DNA of 64,000 nt from Acinetobacter sp. ANC 4169 (GTDB lineage Bacteria; Pseudomonadota; Gammaproteobacteria; Pseudomonadales; Moraxellaceae): the NCBI RefSeq assembly GCF_002135355.1, contig NZ_NEGE01000010.1, forward strand, positions 91,199-155,198, in the 5' to 3' direction. The notes under the pieces were generated by a model. The model saw only the letters and a list, made by a program, of their open reading frames with translations, searched no databases and was not told where the DNA came from. Made by a program: the position numbers and the translations under genes. Shown here in pieces: positions 1 to 9,245 of this stretch (position 1 is the stretch's first letter; each line of letters starts with the position of its first letter).

Positions 1-1
1 C

Positions 2-235
2 ACCAACCGCATTACAACTTTAAGTACTTTAGCAAAAAATAATAAATATAAAGAATATCAAAATGTGATTTGGGAAACTTCTGTTAAAAAATATGAATCC
101 AAAGATGGTGAAAAGGGGGATGTAGTAACATCAGTGCAGAAATACCAACTAAAAGTAGTTAAAGCTATCCCAAATACGATTGGATATGAATCTTTAGTCA
201 TTTTAGGCTCACCACCGAAAGGAACTACAAAATGA
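2..235 (+). CDS. C-terminal part of an unidentified protein (cut by window edge)
   Basis: Reading frame 2 is open from the window edge to a TGA at 233-235, giving about 77 residues that end in GSPPKGTTK. The stop overlaps the ATG of the next gene (ATGA), so the two are probably translated together. The visible part is Lys-rich and polar with no motif I recognise. Because an Rhs remnant lies just downstream, it may be an immunity or accessory protein of an upstream Rhs toxin, but that is inference from position only. The true start lies outside the window. Confidence 0.5.
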   Translation, partial: TNRITTLSTLAKNNKYKEYQNVIWETSVKKYESKDGEKGDVVTSVQKYQLKVVKAIPNTIGYESLVILGSPPKGTTK

Positions 236-1353
236 AGAAAACCATATTTATATTAGTAACGTGCATCACCTTAGCTTCATGTGATAAAACTGACCTAGGC
301 AACAGTATACAATATGAATTTCCCGAATGTGGTACTAGTCAACTAAATGGAAAAACTATTCCCAAGGTCTGTGCCACTCGTGATTTAATAGCAACTAAAA
401 CACATAATGATTACACACCGAAGTTCATCAAAATCATTGTAGGTGCTGGGCATGCAGGCTATGGTTCTTCGACATCGAAAACAGGAGCAGTTTTAGGGTT
501 TGAAAATAAAGAATTTGATATGCAAGGGCATGCATGGGATTTTTCAAAACAAAAAAATCCTTCTTTAGTACTCAGTGGTCATGACATTATTGTAAGAAAT
601 GGTATTATTCTAAATGCTAATATCCTCTTAGGTTCAAATATTTATTTTTCACCAAATTTTTCTACAAAAAAACAAATCAATAACTTAAATATCGAGCAAG
701 ATGGTTTTTTATATGCAAATAATACGTATGATTGTAAAAAATTAGGAATATCTTCTTGTGATGAACGTAACTTATTAGAAAATGTACTCATTGAAAATAT
801 CAAAAATAAAGCAAACGATTTAACTTTACAATCATGGGGAGGTGGAATACTTAACTCACAATTAATACTTAAAAATAGAATTAATATTTATGGTTCAAAA
901 GCTACTATTATAAATAATAAAATCATATCAGATGCAGAGTTGAAAGCTGAGAACTCGATATTCCCTTTAATCCAGATTAATAAATCTATTTTTTTAGCTT
1001 ATTCACAGCAAATTTTCCCAGATGAAAATGATGATAAAATAGCTATTCCTTCAACTTTATATATCAAATTCTCTCCCGATACAGTCATTGACGGTAATAC
1101 CTTTACCCTCACTCAAAAGAATGACCAAGCCTATGCCATCGTTTTAGACCACTCCCCTCGTGTCCGCATTACCAACAATACATTTAATGGATTTAAGGTT
1201 CCTATTTTGATGGATCAGTGGAGTTCAATTGTTGATGAAAAAGGCAATGAAATTAAACCTGAAAATTTCACTGGTTATGGCAATGTAATTAACCCTGATA
1301 AATTCGCAGGTAATGTTACGATGAATCGTAAGGGTGAGATTGTGAAAGAGTAA
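232..1353 (+). CDS. Putative lipoprotein with beta-helix-like repeats
   Basis: A protein of 373 residues. The N-terminus is a lipoprotein signal peptide (MKKTIFILVTCITLASC), with Cys17 as the likely lipidated residue. The rest has no enzyme motif I recognise. Several stretches have the short alternating pattern of a right-handed parallel beta-helix: GHDIIVRNGIILNANI near residues 117-132, and VIDGNTFTLT and RITNNTFNGF near residues 283-324. It starts inside the stop codon of the preceding ORF and lies directly before an orphan Rhs tip, so it may be cargo or an immunity-type protein of an Rhs locus. Gly/Asn-rich beta-helix proteins can also be surface polysaccharide-binding proteins. Function unknown. 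Confidence 0.75.
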   Translation: MKKTIFILVTCITLASCDKTDLGNSIQYEFPECGTSQLNGKTIPKVCATRDLIATKTHNDYTPKFIKIIVGAGHAGYGSSTSKTGAVLGFENKEFDMQGHAWDFSKQKNPSLVLSGHDIIVRNGIILNANILLGSNIYFSPNFSTKKQINNLNIEQDGFLYANNTYDCKKLGISSCDERNLLENVLIENIKNKANDLTLQSWGGGILNSQLILKNRINIYGSKATIINNKIISDAELKAENSIFPLIQINKSIFLAYSQQIFPDENDDKIAIPSTLYIKFSPDTVIDGNTFTLTQKNDQAYAIVLDHSPRVRITNNTFNGFKVPILMDQWSSIVDEKGNEIKPENFTGYGNVINPDKFAGNVTMNRKGEIVKE

Positions 1354-1382
1354 ATTTTATTTCCAAACATTCACTATCATTT

Positions 1383-2459
1383 AATAATAAAAATCAACAA
1401 CGTGAGTTTTCTCAGCGTAATGGCTATGTCAATGGGTTAAGGGTTTGGGAACAACAGCGTTTACGTATGGAGAATGAACAAGTTTCCGATATTCATTCAC
1501 CTGAAATTCAAGATGTCGTGGTTGATCGTGATTATGTGATGTTGGCTGGTTTACCTATCATGCAGTTTAGTCAGATTGCAACGCAAAAATTGAATGGAAA
1601 TTTAGAATCTGCTTCTGCTTCGTTTAATGCGGTTCAGTTCAATCGTATTGGTGCGCCGATTCAAGTTTTTGATGAAGACAATAATACACGCTGGAAAACG
1701 GATTATTCTGCTTTTGGTGAGCGTTTAAACACTGTCAGCACGCATAGTGATGAAGCTAAACTCATTAGGGTGAATCAAAATTTACCGATTTCTCAGTCTA
1801 TGGATGATTTACGTTATGCGATTTCGATTCGTTTGCCTGGGCAAAATGAAGATCCAATTACAAGTTTATATGACAATGGTTATCGTCAGTATGATCCAAC
1901 TATTGGGCGTTATTTAACCCCTGACCCAATGGGAACTGTAGATGGTTTAAATCCATATTTGTATGTAGCTAATAATCCGTTAAATAAGGTTGACCCTTAT
2001 GGTCTGTATCAAACCGATATGCATTATTATATGACTTACTTCTTAGCGATAACCGCAGGAATTGATTCGGATAATGCGAGACGGATTGCGCTAGCAACTC
2101 AGTTTGTGGATGAGAATGAATACACTGCACCAATGGTTTCTGGTGATCAAAGTAAATTTATTGACTGACGGGAATCTGTATTTCTGAATGCAAGTACGAA
2201 TCGTTTAAGATGGTACCATTTTGTTAATGATCGCCCAATGTTCGATTATAGTGCTGGAGCCTATGCATATAGTATTTATGATTTAGCACAACCCAAAGGA
2301 ATGTCTGATAAAGACTATGCTATATGGCGATTAACATCAAATTTAGATAGGAATATAAAGAAGGATTCTAAATTGATTGGTGCAGGTGAACGAGCTAAAG
2401 ACGGCGTGTTCTTCCCGCAGTATCGTTTTGACCGTGAGCTGTTTGTTCAGAAGGTTTAA
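1383..2459 (+). pseudogene. Orphan Rhs tip: C-terminal core plus variable C-terminal domain, interrupted by TGA
   Basis: The frame is open upstream of the first ATG (1467) and already reads like Rhs core (RNGYVNGLRVWEQQ), so this is a fragment without its own start. The Rhs core end is clear: YDNGYRQYDPTIGRYLTPDP, then NPYLYVANNPLNKVDPYGL, after which the variable C-terminal domain begins. That domain (DMHYYMTYFLAITAGI..., QFVDEN) resembles uncharacterised DMHYY..QYVDD proteins, which I recall as DUF6765. A TGA at 2166-2168 breaks it, but the same frame continues for 97 codons to the TAA at 2457-2459, including an internal ATG at 2238. The two open pieces are therefore one broken gene. Orphan tips of this sort lie downstream of full rhs genes and act as donors of alternative toxin ends. 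No immunity gene is evident after it. Confidence 0.8.
2166..2168 (+). other. In-frame TGA splitting the Rhs C-terminal domain
   Basis: The codon following KFID is TGA. The next 23 codons (RESVFLNASTNRLRWYHF...) are in the same frame and still look like protein. A single substitution from TGG or CGA would account for it. Confidence 0.75.
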
Positions 2460-2495
2460 TCATTCTCCTACTCATACAGTATTTGATACGTGCAA

Positions 2496-2570
2496 GGCGA
2501 CATGGATGTCGCCCATTAGACTGTGGCATATGGACGTACCATCAGTCTAACCAAGAGATTGCATCTTGGT
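2496..2570 (+). repeat. Dispersed palindromic intergenic repeat, copy A
   Basis: GGCGACATGGATGTCGCC (2496-2513) is a perfect 8-bp stem with a GG centre. It is followed by an imperfect inverted repeat (TTAGACTGTGG at 2516 with CCATCAGTCTAA ending at 2550) and a 7-bp inverted repeat ACCAAGA/TCTTGGT (2550-2570). The same first palindrome occurs at 13238 and, in variant form, at 9214 and 23222. The rest of this gap, to 2658, shows nothing else. Confidence 0.7.
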
Positions 2571-2658
2571 TGACAATGGAACAAGCATAAAAGACATTCT
2601 TTGAATACTTAATCTTTGGAAATTTAAGATAATTGCCAGCAGAAAACTTATTCTTCAA

Positions 2659-4347
2659 TTAAAAAGTTTTCTGCCAATTTAGCCATACTTGATAATCATC
2701 ACGATTATTCATTTGTACAGGCTTGTCACCTAAAGGGAACCCGAATGTAGCTTGAATGCTGCCTGCATAACGATTGTCCCAGCTGAGGCCTATGCCCGCA
2801 CTTCTCAGCGATACGGTGTTCTTTTCAGTAGAACCTACCCATGTCTGGGCATTCAACTTTAATTTAGCCATATCAAGAAATAGTTTTCCGTTTAGCCGAT
2901 TTTGGGCATTTGACCATAAGTCCTGCCTTAACTCCAAACTTGATGCCAAACTTTGCGATGCAGAAAACAGACTGCTTTTATAGCCCCGCATGAAGTTTGA
3001 ACCACCCACATAGTAAGCTTCAGAACTGTCCAGATTATCAGGACTATAAAAACCTTCAACAGATGCAAATAATTCATTACTCTTCATAAGGCTTTGCAGG
3101 CGCGATGCTTTCAGAAATACACTCAAATAGTCACCATTAGATTGACGCGAAAGTGCATCTGCAGCTTTGACAGCATCATCTTTAATGTCTAAATGTCCAA
3201 ATGAACTCATTACTGCAAGCTCATTAAAACCCGCACCGCCCATTGAATCATAGGATGAATGATTTAAGCCTAGCTGCATGCTGTTAATATTGCGGTGATT
3301 AAAGTTTTGTGTAATTTCCACATCATCTTCAAGCTGTTTATGACTAAAATTTAAGGACAGCATGGTTTGCTGTTTTGAACTTTGCATCACCGGCTGCTGC
3401 AACCAAACGGAGGTTTCTTTAGCATTGCCTTCATAGCCTAAATCTTTTAAATCTTGACCTAATTCATATTCTAAATATGAATAGCTTGCCCCTACCTGTG
3501 TTCCTGAACCATGTACCAATGCTGAATAACCAATTTTTCCATAGTTCATTCGCTGACCGCTGCTCATTGCATCCAATGACAGCTGATCCCCCAGCCCCAA
3601 TATACTGTTCACACGTATACCGCCTGTACCGCGGACTTCACCCGTATATTTACTGCCGAAGTTATCTGCACCTAAATATGCCTGATATTTTTGTGCCGGA
3701 ACCAGCTCGACATTTAGCAAAGTTTCATTTTGTGACAGTCCAGAAGTAAAAGATAAATTATTTTTCACCCCATTTAGCCGGTTCAAGCGTGATGATATTT
3801 CATCAATAGAACCATCACTCAATAACTGTTTATTTTGCAACGGTGCAATTATTTGATTTAGCAGCCACGGCTGGGTATTAGATGCATTGCTTAAATGCAC
3901 GCCATTCAATTGCGCTTCTACGACTTGAAGGGTAACAATCCCACCATTCAACGTTTGGGCCGGCAAAAATGCATAGCTGTAGCTATAGCCATTTTGTGCA
4001 TAATAATCACTGACCGTGTTTGCTGCTTGCTGCAATTCCGTCAATGTCAGCTGCTTGCCTTCATAAGCTAGAATTTGTTGGCGAAGTATCAATTCAGAAA
4101 ACTGTGTATTGCCCTGAATCTCAAATTGGCGAACAAACACTTGCTGCTCCCCATGAACAGAATGTCGCGGCTCAGATGCTTCCGGGACTTTATTTTCTTG
4201 TGCAGGCTGAATCTGCGGGCTTTTTACTTCCTGCAATAATTGACCTGCATTTGGGATATTTTCTGCAAAGCAAAGCTGCCCTGTTGCGATTAAACTGCAT
4301 AAAAGTAACGTCTTAGAACCAGCAACCGCCATTAAATTTTTATTCAT
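2659..4347 (-). CDS. TpsB-type two-partner secretion transporter (ShlB/FhaC/HecB family)
   Basis: An outer-membrane beta-barrel that exports the adjacent exoprotein. The 562 residues match the family length. There is a Sec signal peptide (residues 1-28, ending LCFA). A POTRA_2-type domain follows (VFVRQFEIQGNTQFS... around residues 70-145, with YAQNGY and LQVVEAQL), then a second POTRA and a C-terminal barrel ending in Phe (WLNWQKTF), as expected for BAM substrates. MRGYKSSLF near residue 452 is the family's conserved (V/M)RGY/F motif in loop L6. The start has a good GGGG ribosome site. It lies 219 bp downstream of the tpsA gene on the same strand, so the pair is probably one operon. Confidence 0.93.
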   Translation of the reverse strand: MNKNLMAVAGSKTLLLCSLIATGQLCFAENIPNAGQLLQEVKSPQIQPAQENKVPEASEPRHSVHGEQQVFVRQFEIQGNTQFSELILRQQILAYEGKQLTLTELQQAANTVSDYYAQNGYSYSYAFLPAQTLNGGIVTLQVVEAQLNGVHLSNASNTQPWLLNQIIAPLQNKQLLSDGSIDEISSRLNRLNGVKNNLSFTSGLSQNETLLNVELVPAQKYQAYLGADNFGSKYTGEVRGTGGIRVNSILGLGDQLSLDAMSSGQRMNYGKIGYSALVHGSGTQVGASYSYLEYELGQDLKDLGYEGNAKETSVWLQQPVMQSSKQQTMLSLNFSHKQLEDDVEITQNFNHRNINSMQLGLNHSSYDSMGGAGFNELAVMSSFGHLDIKDDAVKAADALSRQSNGDYLSVFLKASRLQSLMKSNELFASVEGFYSPDNLDSSEAYYVGGSNFMRGYKSSLFSASQSLASSLELRQDLWSNAQNRLNGKLFLDMAKLKLNAQTWVGSTEKNTVSLRSAGIGLSWDNRYAGSIQATFGFPLGDKPVQMNNRDDYQVWLNWQKTF

Positions 4348-4566
4348 TTCAACCCCAATATTTAATCTTAAAATAGACCGTTATTTCATTTATAGAAAAG
4401 GCTATATACCAATGTCGATTTCTGAGCATCCTTACTGAAATTCAAAGTTAACTTTTCAGTAATTTCACCCTCTGCAAAACCTCAGCCCCTTCCGCCGCGC
4501 AGTCAATGATTTAAATCGCTGTGCTGCCGAAATGGGGCCTGCATCATGTGTCCTTATAGCTCAATT
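4348..4566 (-). other. tpsA-tpsB intergenic spacer
   Basis: A 219-bp spacer between two genes of the same strand. It has a GC-rich patch near 4485-4545 (CCGCCGCGCAG ... GCTGTGCTGCC) in AT-rich DNA that could fold imperfectly, but no clean terminator with a T tract. I see no ORF. It may lower tpsB expression relative to tpsA; this is inference. Confidence 0.3.
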
Positions 4567-7500
4567 TCATTTTGCAGGAGTGGCTTGTTTCAATTTTTCA
4601 AGCGCTGCTTGCTTAGCTGCTGCCGACCCATTACTGCTTGAATTATTTGAATTTATTTGATTTAAGAGCATTTTCAATTGTTCTATATCTGAGCTGTTCA
4701 TGCCTGAAGAGAACGGATTTGATGCACCGGCTGAATTTAAGCCAGTATCCGGTTTAGGTTTAGGCACAGTATTCGAATCTAAAAGCTTGGCCAGCAATGT
4801 AGCAAATTGCTCTGTTGTTATATTTCCAGAAGGATTAAACGCTCCAGTACCATCAATTAATCCAGCTTTTTGTATAGCTTCTATATATGACAGTGCATAC
4901 CCACCAGCAGGCATATCCTGAAAGCCTGAAGTGTTTGATGGGTTGTTATCTGCTACTCCCAAAATTAATGCAGCTACTTTGGCAAATTGCGCTCGATTCA
5001 TCTCATCAGAACCCAAGGCATTGCCACTGACTCCATCAAAAACTCCAGCAGATATTAATGCATCAAACTTTACCTTTGTCGCAGCATCCAAATCTTTCAA
5101 ATCACTAAAATCAGCAGAAGTCTTTGGCCGATTCGCACTATTATTAGAGCTGCCAGTATTAGAAGCTATTCCAGCTGGACTCTCTGCGTTATTAGAATTA
5201 TTTAGCGGAAGACTTTGAGCCCCCCCCATACCTGCAGAAGGTAAAATACTTGCTGGAAGCACAGTATCAGAAGGCGTACCTGCTGAACGTCCAAAACTAG
5301 CAGGTGGTTTAAACTCAATTCCTGGATTCACAGGAACGATAATTGGAGGTGGCATCTGTGTTGGTGCTAAATTAAGGGCACCACTAGAATGAGATAGTTG
5401 TATTAGACCATCAATAACTTGTACGGATAACCCAGATGCAGAAGATCCAGATAAAGGTGGAACTGCTGCGTTATTAGCATTATTCGTATTTGAAGTATCT
5501 AAGGACAGTGGAAGACTCGGATTACCTCCTGCACTTGCAGAAGGTAAAACACTTGCTGGAAGCGCAGCACTTGCAGCAGCTGGAACAGATGAATTTCCAT
5601 TATTACTCATGACAGGAACGGCTGGTGGTTGAGCAACATTACGCATATTGCCAATAATAGAACTTCGGCTGTCCTGCATTTTCTTAATGAAGTTCGTCAT
5701 AACATCAAATGCTTCATTGCGCTTATTAGACAAACCCTGCAAGCGGATCATGTCCATTTGCTGAGAGTTTGCCCCTGAATCTATTTGACTTTTAATTCCT
5801 GTTTGCAATGCCTCTATATCTGCTTTATTTAAAATATTGCCTTTCAATAAGCTTCTAATATCTACACCAGCAGCTTGAGCATCAACTTTTAGCTTCTGGA
5901 ATAGCATGTCTATATTTGATCCGGCAGTAAGCTGGATAGACTTTTGATTTGATGAAGAAAATATCGCCAATAAAGCTTGCAAGCTATTCAATGTCGTATT
6001 GAGTTTGCCAATTTGCTCATTTTTAGCCTGCACTCCCGCAATCTGATCTCGAAGCTGACTTTCCAATAAGTTCGCTCTTTGAGTTTGAACAGCCATTAAC
6101 GCACCAAGATCCATTCCAGCCACATTTATTGGCGAAATCGCAGCTATATTATTCATATTAGGCGTGCTGGCTGGCGTTGCCAAATCACTTATATTTGCAT
6201 TACTCGCCGCAGTAATATTGGCCTGTGCGCTAAGCTGTAAATTAGCTAACTGATAGTTTTGTGCAGCGTCACCTGTCAACACCAGATTTTGAATATTGAC
6301 TTGTTTATTGTTGCCCACAGCAGCATCAGAAAATATCCCTTGCCCGATAACACCGAGCTGATCTCCCTGCAAGAGACCATCAAAAACAGCATTGGCTGTA
6401 TTCAGTATCGCTAAATTTGTCCCGTCATACGTCTTATTATTTGCGCTAATTCCGGTGATATTACTGATAGTGGCCTTATCAATTTTGACCTCGGCCGCTT
6501 CAAATGCAAGATCATATCCATTTTGTACAGAATACAACCCGCTCAATTGTGACTTATGAACACCTGCATTTTTGCCACCGCCTTCATAAACAGCATTTCC
6601 CTTTATCTTTGAAGTATCGGCATTCTGTACAGAGTTGGCATAACTGCTGCTGTTTTGATTTGAACCATTATATACAGTGTGATAGTCATCTGCTTTAACT
6701 GCCAATGGCGTTAAAAATGCTCGCAGTAATGGCCCTGTCTGACTTTCATAAATCCTCCATGCTGCACCACTGCCCGCCATATCACTAATATTCCAACCTA
6801 AATCCAGGTAGTTTTGTTTTGATTTAGTCTGACTGTCTGTTAAGGTGCTTTCCGCTCCGGCATCATTCCAGACTGTTATATCACCATCTGCCTGAGTGAA
6901 ATAACCATTGCTTATGGAAGATCCCCAATTATCTCCAATCAGTACACTTGGGCCATTTTCACTATTCACCTGAGCAGTACTATAAACCTGATCGACAGTG
7001 CTGTAATAACCAGCGCCAACCAAGCCTCCTACAGCATAGCGCCCCGTCACACTCCCTTGCACAAAACTGTTGCTCAGCTTTGAATTACTCATACTACCAA
7101 TGAGTCCACCTACTGACTCACCACCTTGAATCTGTGCATTGATTAAACCTACATTGCGGATATCCGCATCATCAATCTTTCCAAATAAGCCAACATAGCT
7201 GCCTTGTCCTTGGTAGCCCTGCTTATCGATTTTCAGATTTTCAATCACATGACCTAAACCATCAAACAATCCTGTAAACGGACTGTTTCCTGCATTTGGC
7301 CCACTACCTTCAATCAGGGTGCCAATCGGTGAAAAATTAGCGATACTGCTTGCATCAAGATTAGTGCCTAGTGCGTAGTTTCCAACCAAATCATCTTTCA
7401 TTGCCTGCAAAGCTGTCACATCAGTAATGACTTGAAATTCTTTTAAATTTGCAACATCCGAGCCACGTTGTGTACTGAAATTTAAACCTTGCTGTAAATG

Positions 7501-8991
7501 CACCGGTGCTTGTATAAAATAGTCCGCATAGGTTGGCATGGTCTGATCATGAATAGCACTATAAACGGTACCATTACTGCCATCAGTACTTTGCTGTCCG
7601 TATTTCAGTACCAGTTTTCCGCCATCACCCTGACTGGCATCTATGACATTATTGATATAAATATTGTTATAGGCATCCAGTGTCAGTGTTTTTCCACTGT
7701 CCCATTGAACGGCGTCATTCACTAAAATATCGCCTTTCCCGGCGCTGTTGTTCTGGGTCAGGGAAGAATTGTTCGAGACTGTCGCCTGTGTTTCTGTGGT
7801 TTGAATCGTTACATCGGTATTTTTTAGTGCAGCATTCAGTGCTGCACCGGTCATGTTTCCGTTTTTAGCAGCAACCACAAAATCTACCGGATCGATCAGC
7901 CATGTTCCCGTTTTGCCATCTGCACTCGCCTTTGTACTTACCTGCGCTAGGTCAGCAATATTTACACTGGCAGCAGAGGTTTCAATAAAACCGCCATTTT
8001 GACCATTTTTCCCTTCAGTGACTAAGCTGCCAGAAATGTTTACCGCACCCTTAGACATATCACCTAACAGTACAATTTCACCTTTGGCATTGGTTTCCAA
8101 ACGGTTTGCCTGAATATAGCCCGTATGGTTCACCACTGCTCTGCCCAGCTGTTTTTCTGCAACTGCGGTCAAATGCACCACTCCATTATCTGCAATAATG
8201 GCGCCGCCATTATCAACCAAGCCCTGCAATGTTCCTTGGTCTATGTCATAGCTTGCAAGTTTTCCATTTTGCAGACTGACACGAACTTTATCCGCTGCAG
8301 TTAATTCGACCTGACCATTGGGTGCAGTAATAGAACCCGTATTTTTTACAATAGGTGCAATGAGCGCAACCGTCCCGCCATTTGCGATCTGAATATCACC
8401 ATGATTTTCAACTGCGCCATTTTCCCCACGCCCTGCAAAAGTAAACTTGCCTTGCAATAAATCGTGTTCTTTTAAATCTAGGGTTGAAGCAACAATACCG
8501 CCCACATTGACTTGAGCAGTTTTAGAGAAAATCACACCATTTGGATTAATCAGAAAAACCTGACCGTTCGCATTTAGCCGGCCCATAATTTGACTGGCGT
8601 TGTTGTCCAGCACACGATTTAATGCGATCGAAGATTGATTCTGCTGATTAAAATTGACTGTTGCATGACTACCAATATTAAAAGTGTTCCAATTGGTTGA
8701 AAGATTTTGAGTATGCTGATTAATATTTAGCGTATTACCTGTTTGGGTAAAATCGGCACTGCCAGAAATCACCTGCTGACCTGTTGGCAAAGTTGTGTCA
8801 TTCATGGCAGCAAAAATGCTGCTACTGAGAGTGAGTAAAACGGCGCTTAAAGCACAGGACATCAGTACTTTAATCATATTTTTATTTGTATCTGAAACAG
8901 TTCCATTGCCAGAATGGCGTTTTGCTAATTCTGATACTGCTTGCCAGCAGTGCATTTTATTATTCCAAACCACTCTATAGAATCTGTTCAT
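4567..8991 (-). CDS. TpsA-type filamentous hemagglutinin-like exoprotein with C-terminal SLH-like region
   Basis: A secreted protein of 1474 residues. It starts with the extended signal peptide typical of TpsA and autotransporters (MNRFYRVVWNNKMHCWQAVSE), then a hydrophobic segment ending SSSIFA near residue 61. The TPS secretion domain (about 62-310) has WNTFNIG, a QSSIALNRV segment and the LINPNGVIF motif near residue 150. The passenger has GLUG-type repeats (VGGLIGSM, VGGLVGAG, about 620-670) and a YDG-type repeat (NKTYDGTNLA, about 857). A linker carries a repeated PASVLPSASAGG/PASILPSAGMGG unit. The C-terminus (about 1300-1410) contains two SLH-like repeats: LISAGVFDG..MNRAQFAKVAALILG and AIQKAGLIDG..ITTEQFATLLAKLL. 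There is no VENN motif, so it does not look like CdiA. Likely role: adhesion or biofilm; the substrate is unknown. TpsB lies downstream. Confidence 0.9.
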   Translation of the reverse strand: MNRFYRVVWNNKMHCWQAVSELAKRHSGNGTVSDTNKNMIKVLMSCALSAVLLTLSSSIFAAMNDTTLPTGQQVISGSADFTQTGNTLNINQHTQNLSTNWNTFNIGSHATVNFNQQNQSSIALNRVLDNNASQIMGRLNANGQVFLINPNGVIFSKTAQVNVGGIVASTLDLKEHDLLQGKFTFAGRGENGAVENHGDIQIANGGTVALIAPIVKNTGSITAPNGQVELTAADKVRVSLQNGKLASYDIDQGTLQGLVDNGGAIIADNGVVHLTAVAEKQLGRAVVNHTGYIQANRLETNAKGEIVLLGDMSKGAVNISGSLVTEGKNGQNGGFIETSAASVNIADLAQVSTKASADGKTGTWLIDPVDFVVAAKNGNMTGAALNAALKNTDVTIQTTETQATVSNNSSLTQNNSAGKGDILVNDAVQWDSGKTLTLDAYNNIYINNVIDASQGDGGKLVLKYGQQSTDGSNGTVYSAIHDQTMPTYADYFIQAPVHLQQGLNFSTQRGSDVANLKEFQVITDVTALQAMKDDLVGNYALGTNLDASSIANFSPIGTLIEGSGPNAGNSPFTGLFDGLGHVIENLKIDKQGYQGQGSYVGLFGKIDDADIRNVGLINAQIQGGESVGGLIGSMSNSKLSNSFVQGSVTGRYAVGGLVGAGYYSTVDQVYSTAQVNSENGPSVLIGDNWGSSISNGYFTQADGDITVWNDAGAESTLTDSQTKSKQNYLDLGWNISDMAGSGAAWRIYESQTGPLLRAFLTPLAVKADDYHTVYNGSNQNSSSYANSVQNADTSKIKGNAVYEGGGKNAGVHKSQLSGLYSVQNGYDLAFEAAEVKIDKATISNITGISANNKTYDGTNLAILNTANAVFDGLLQGDQLGVIGQGIFSDAAVGNNKQVNIQNLVLTGDAAQNYQLANLQLSAQANITAASNANISDLATPASTPNMNNIAAISPINVAGMDLGALMAVQTQRANLLESQLRDQIAGVQAKNEQIGKLNTTLNSLQALLAIFSSSNQKSIQLTAGSNIDMLFQKLKVDAQAAGVDIRSLLKGNILNKADIEALQTGIKSQIDSGANSQQMDMIRLQGLSNKRNEAFDVMTNFIKKMQDSRSSIIGNMRNVAQPPAVPVMSNNGNSSVPAAASAALPASVLPSASAGGNPSLPLSLDTSNTNNANNAAVPPLSGSSASGLSVQVIDGLIQLSHSSGALNLAPTQMPPPIIVPVNPGIEFKPPASFGRSAGTPSDTVLPASILPSAGMGGAQSLPLNNSNNAESPAGIASNTGSSNNSANRPKTSADFSDLKDLDAATKVKFDALISAGVFDGVSGNALGSDEMNRAQFAKVAALILGVADNNPSNTSGFQDMPAGGYALSYIEAIQKAGLIDGTGAFNPSGNITTEQFATLLAKLLDSNTVPKPKPDTGLNSAGASNPFSSGMNSSDIEQLKMLLNQINSNNSSSNGSAAAKQAALEKLKQATPAK

Positions 8992-9213
8992 GATTAATCT
9001 CGGGAAAATTCAAGCATTAATCAATTATTAGAACATCACCCTTTACCGCGGTATATCACTAGAATTGGGTATTTTTAAAAAATACAAGATAATTTATAAG
9101 CTATTTTGTTTAATTTTCGTTTTATATACATAATATTTAGTTGAACCTCAAAGTGAATCATAACCCCATGGCTAACCAGAAAGTTCATTCCTGCACTTTT
9201 CTATCTAACGCAT

Positions 9214-9225
9214 GACATCCATGTC
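9214..9225 (-). repeat. Dispersed palindromic repeat, copy B (core only)
   Basis: GACATCCATGTC, followed by GCCC. This is the reverse complement of the GGGCGACATGGATGTC core of copy A. Only the core palindrome is recognisable, between tpsA and the NIF3-like gene. The remainder of 8992-9245 is AT-rich and should contain the tpsA promoter, which I could not pin down. Confidence 0.5.
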
Positions 9226-9245
9226 GCCCTTTCACAAATCAAATA

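Noticed and set aside
2238..2459. Separate 73-aa gene
   Set aside because: Same frame as the Rhs fragment and continuous with it apart from one TGA; no ribosome site of its own.
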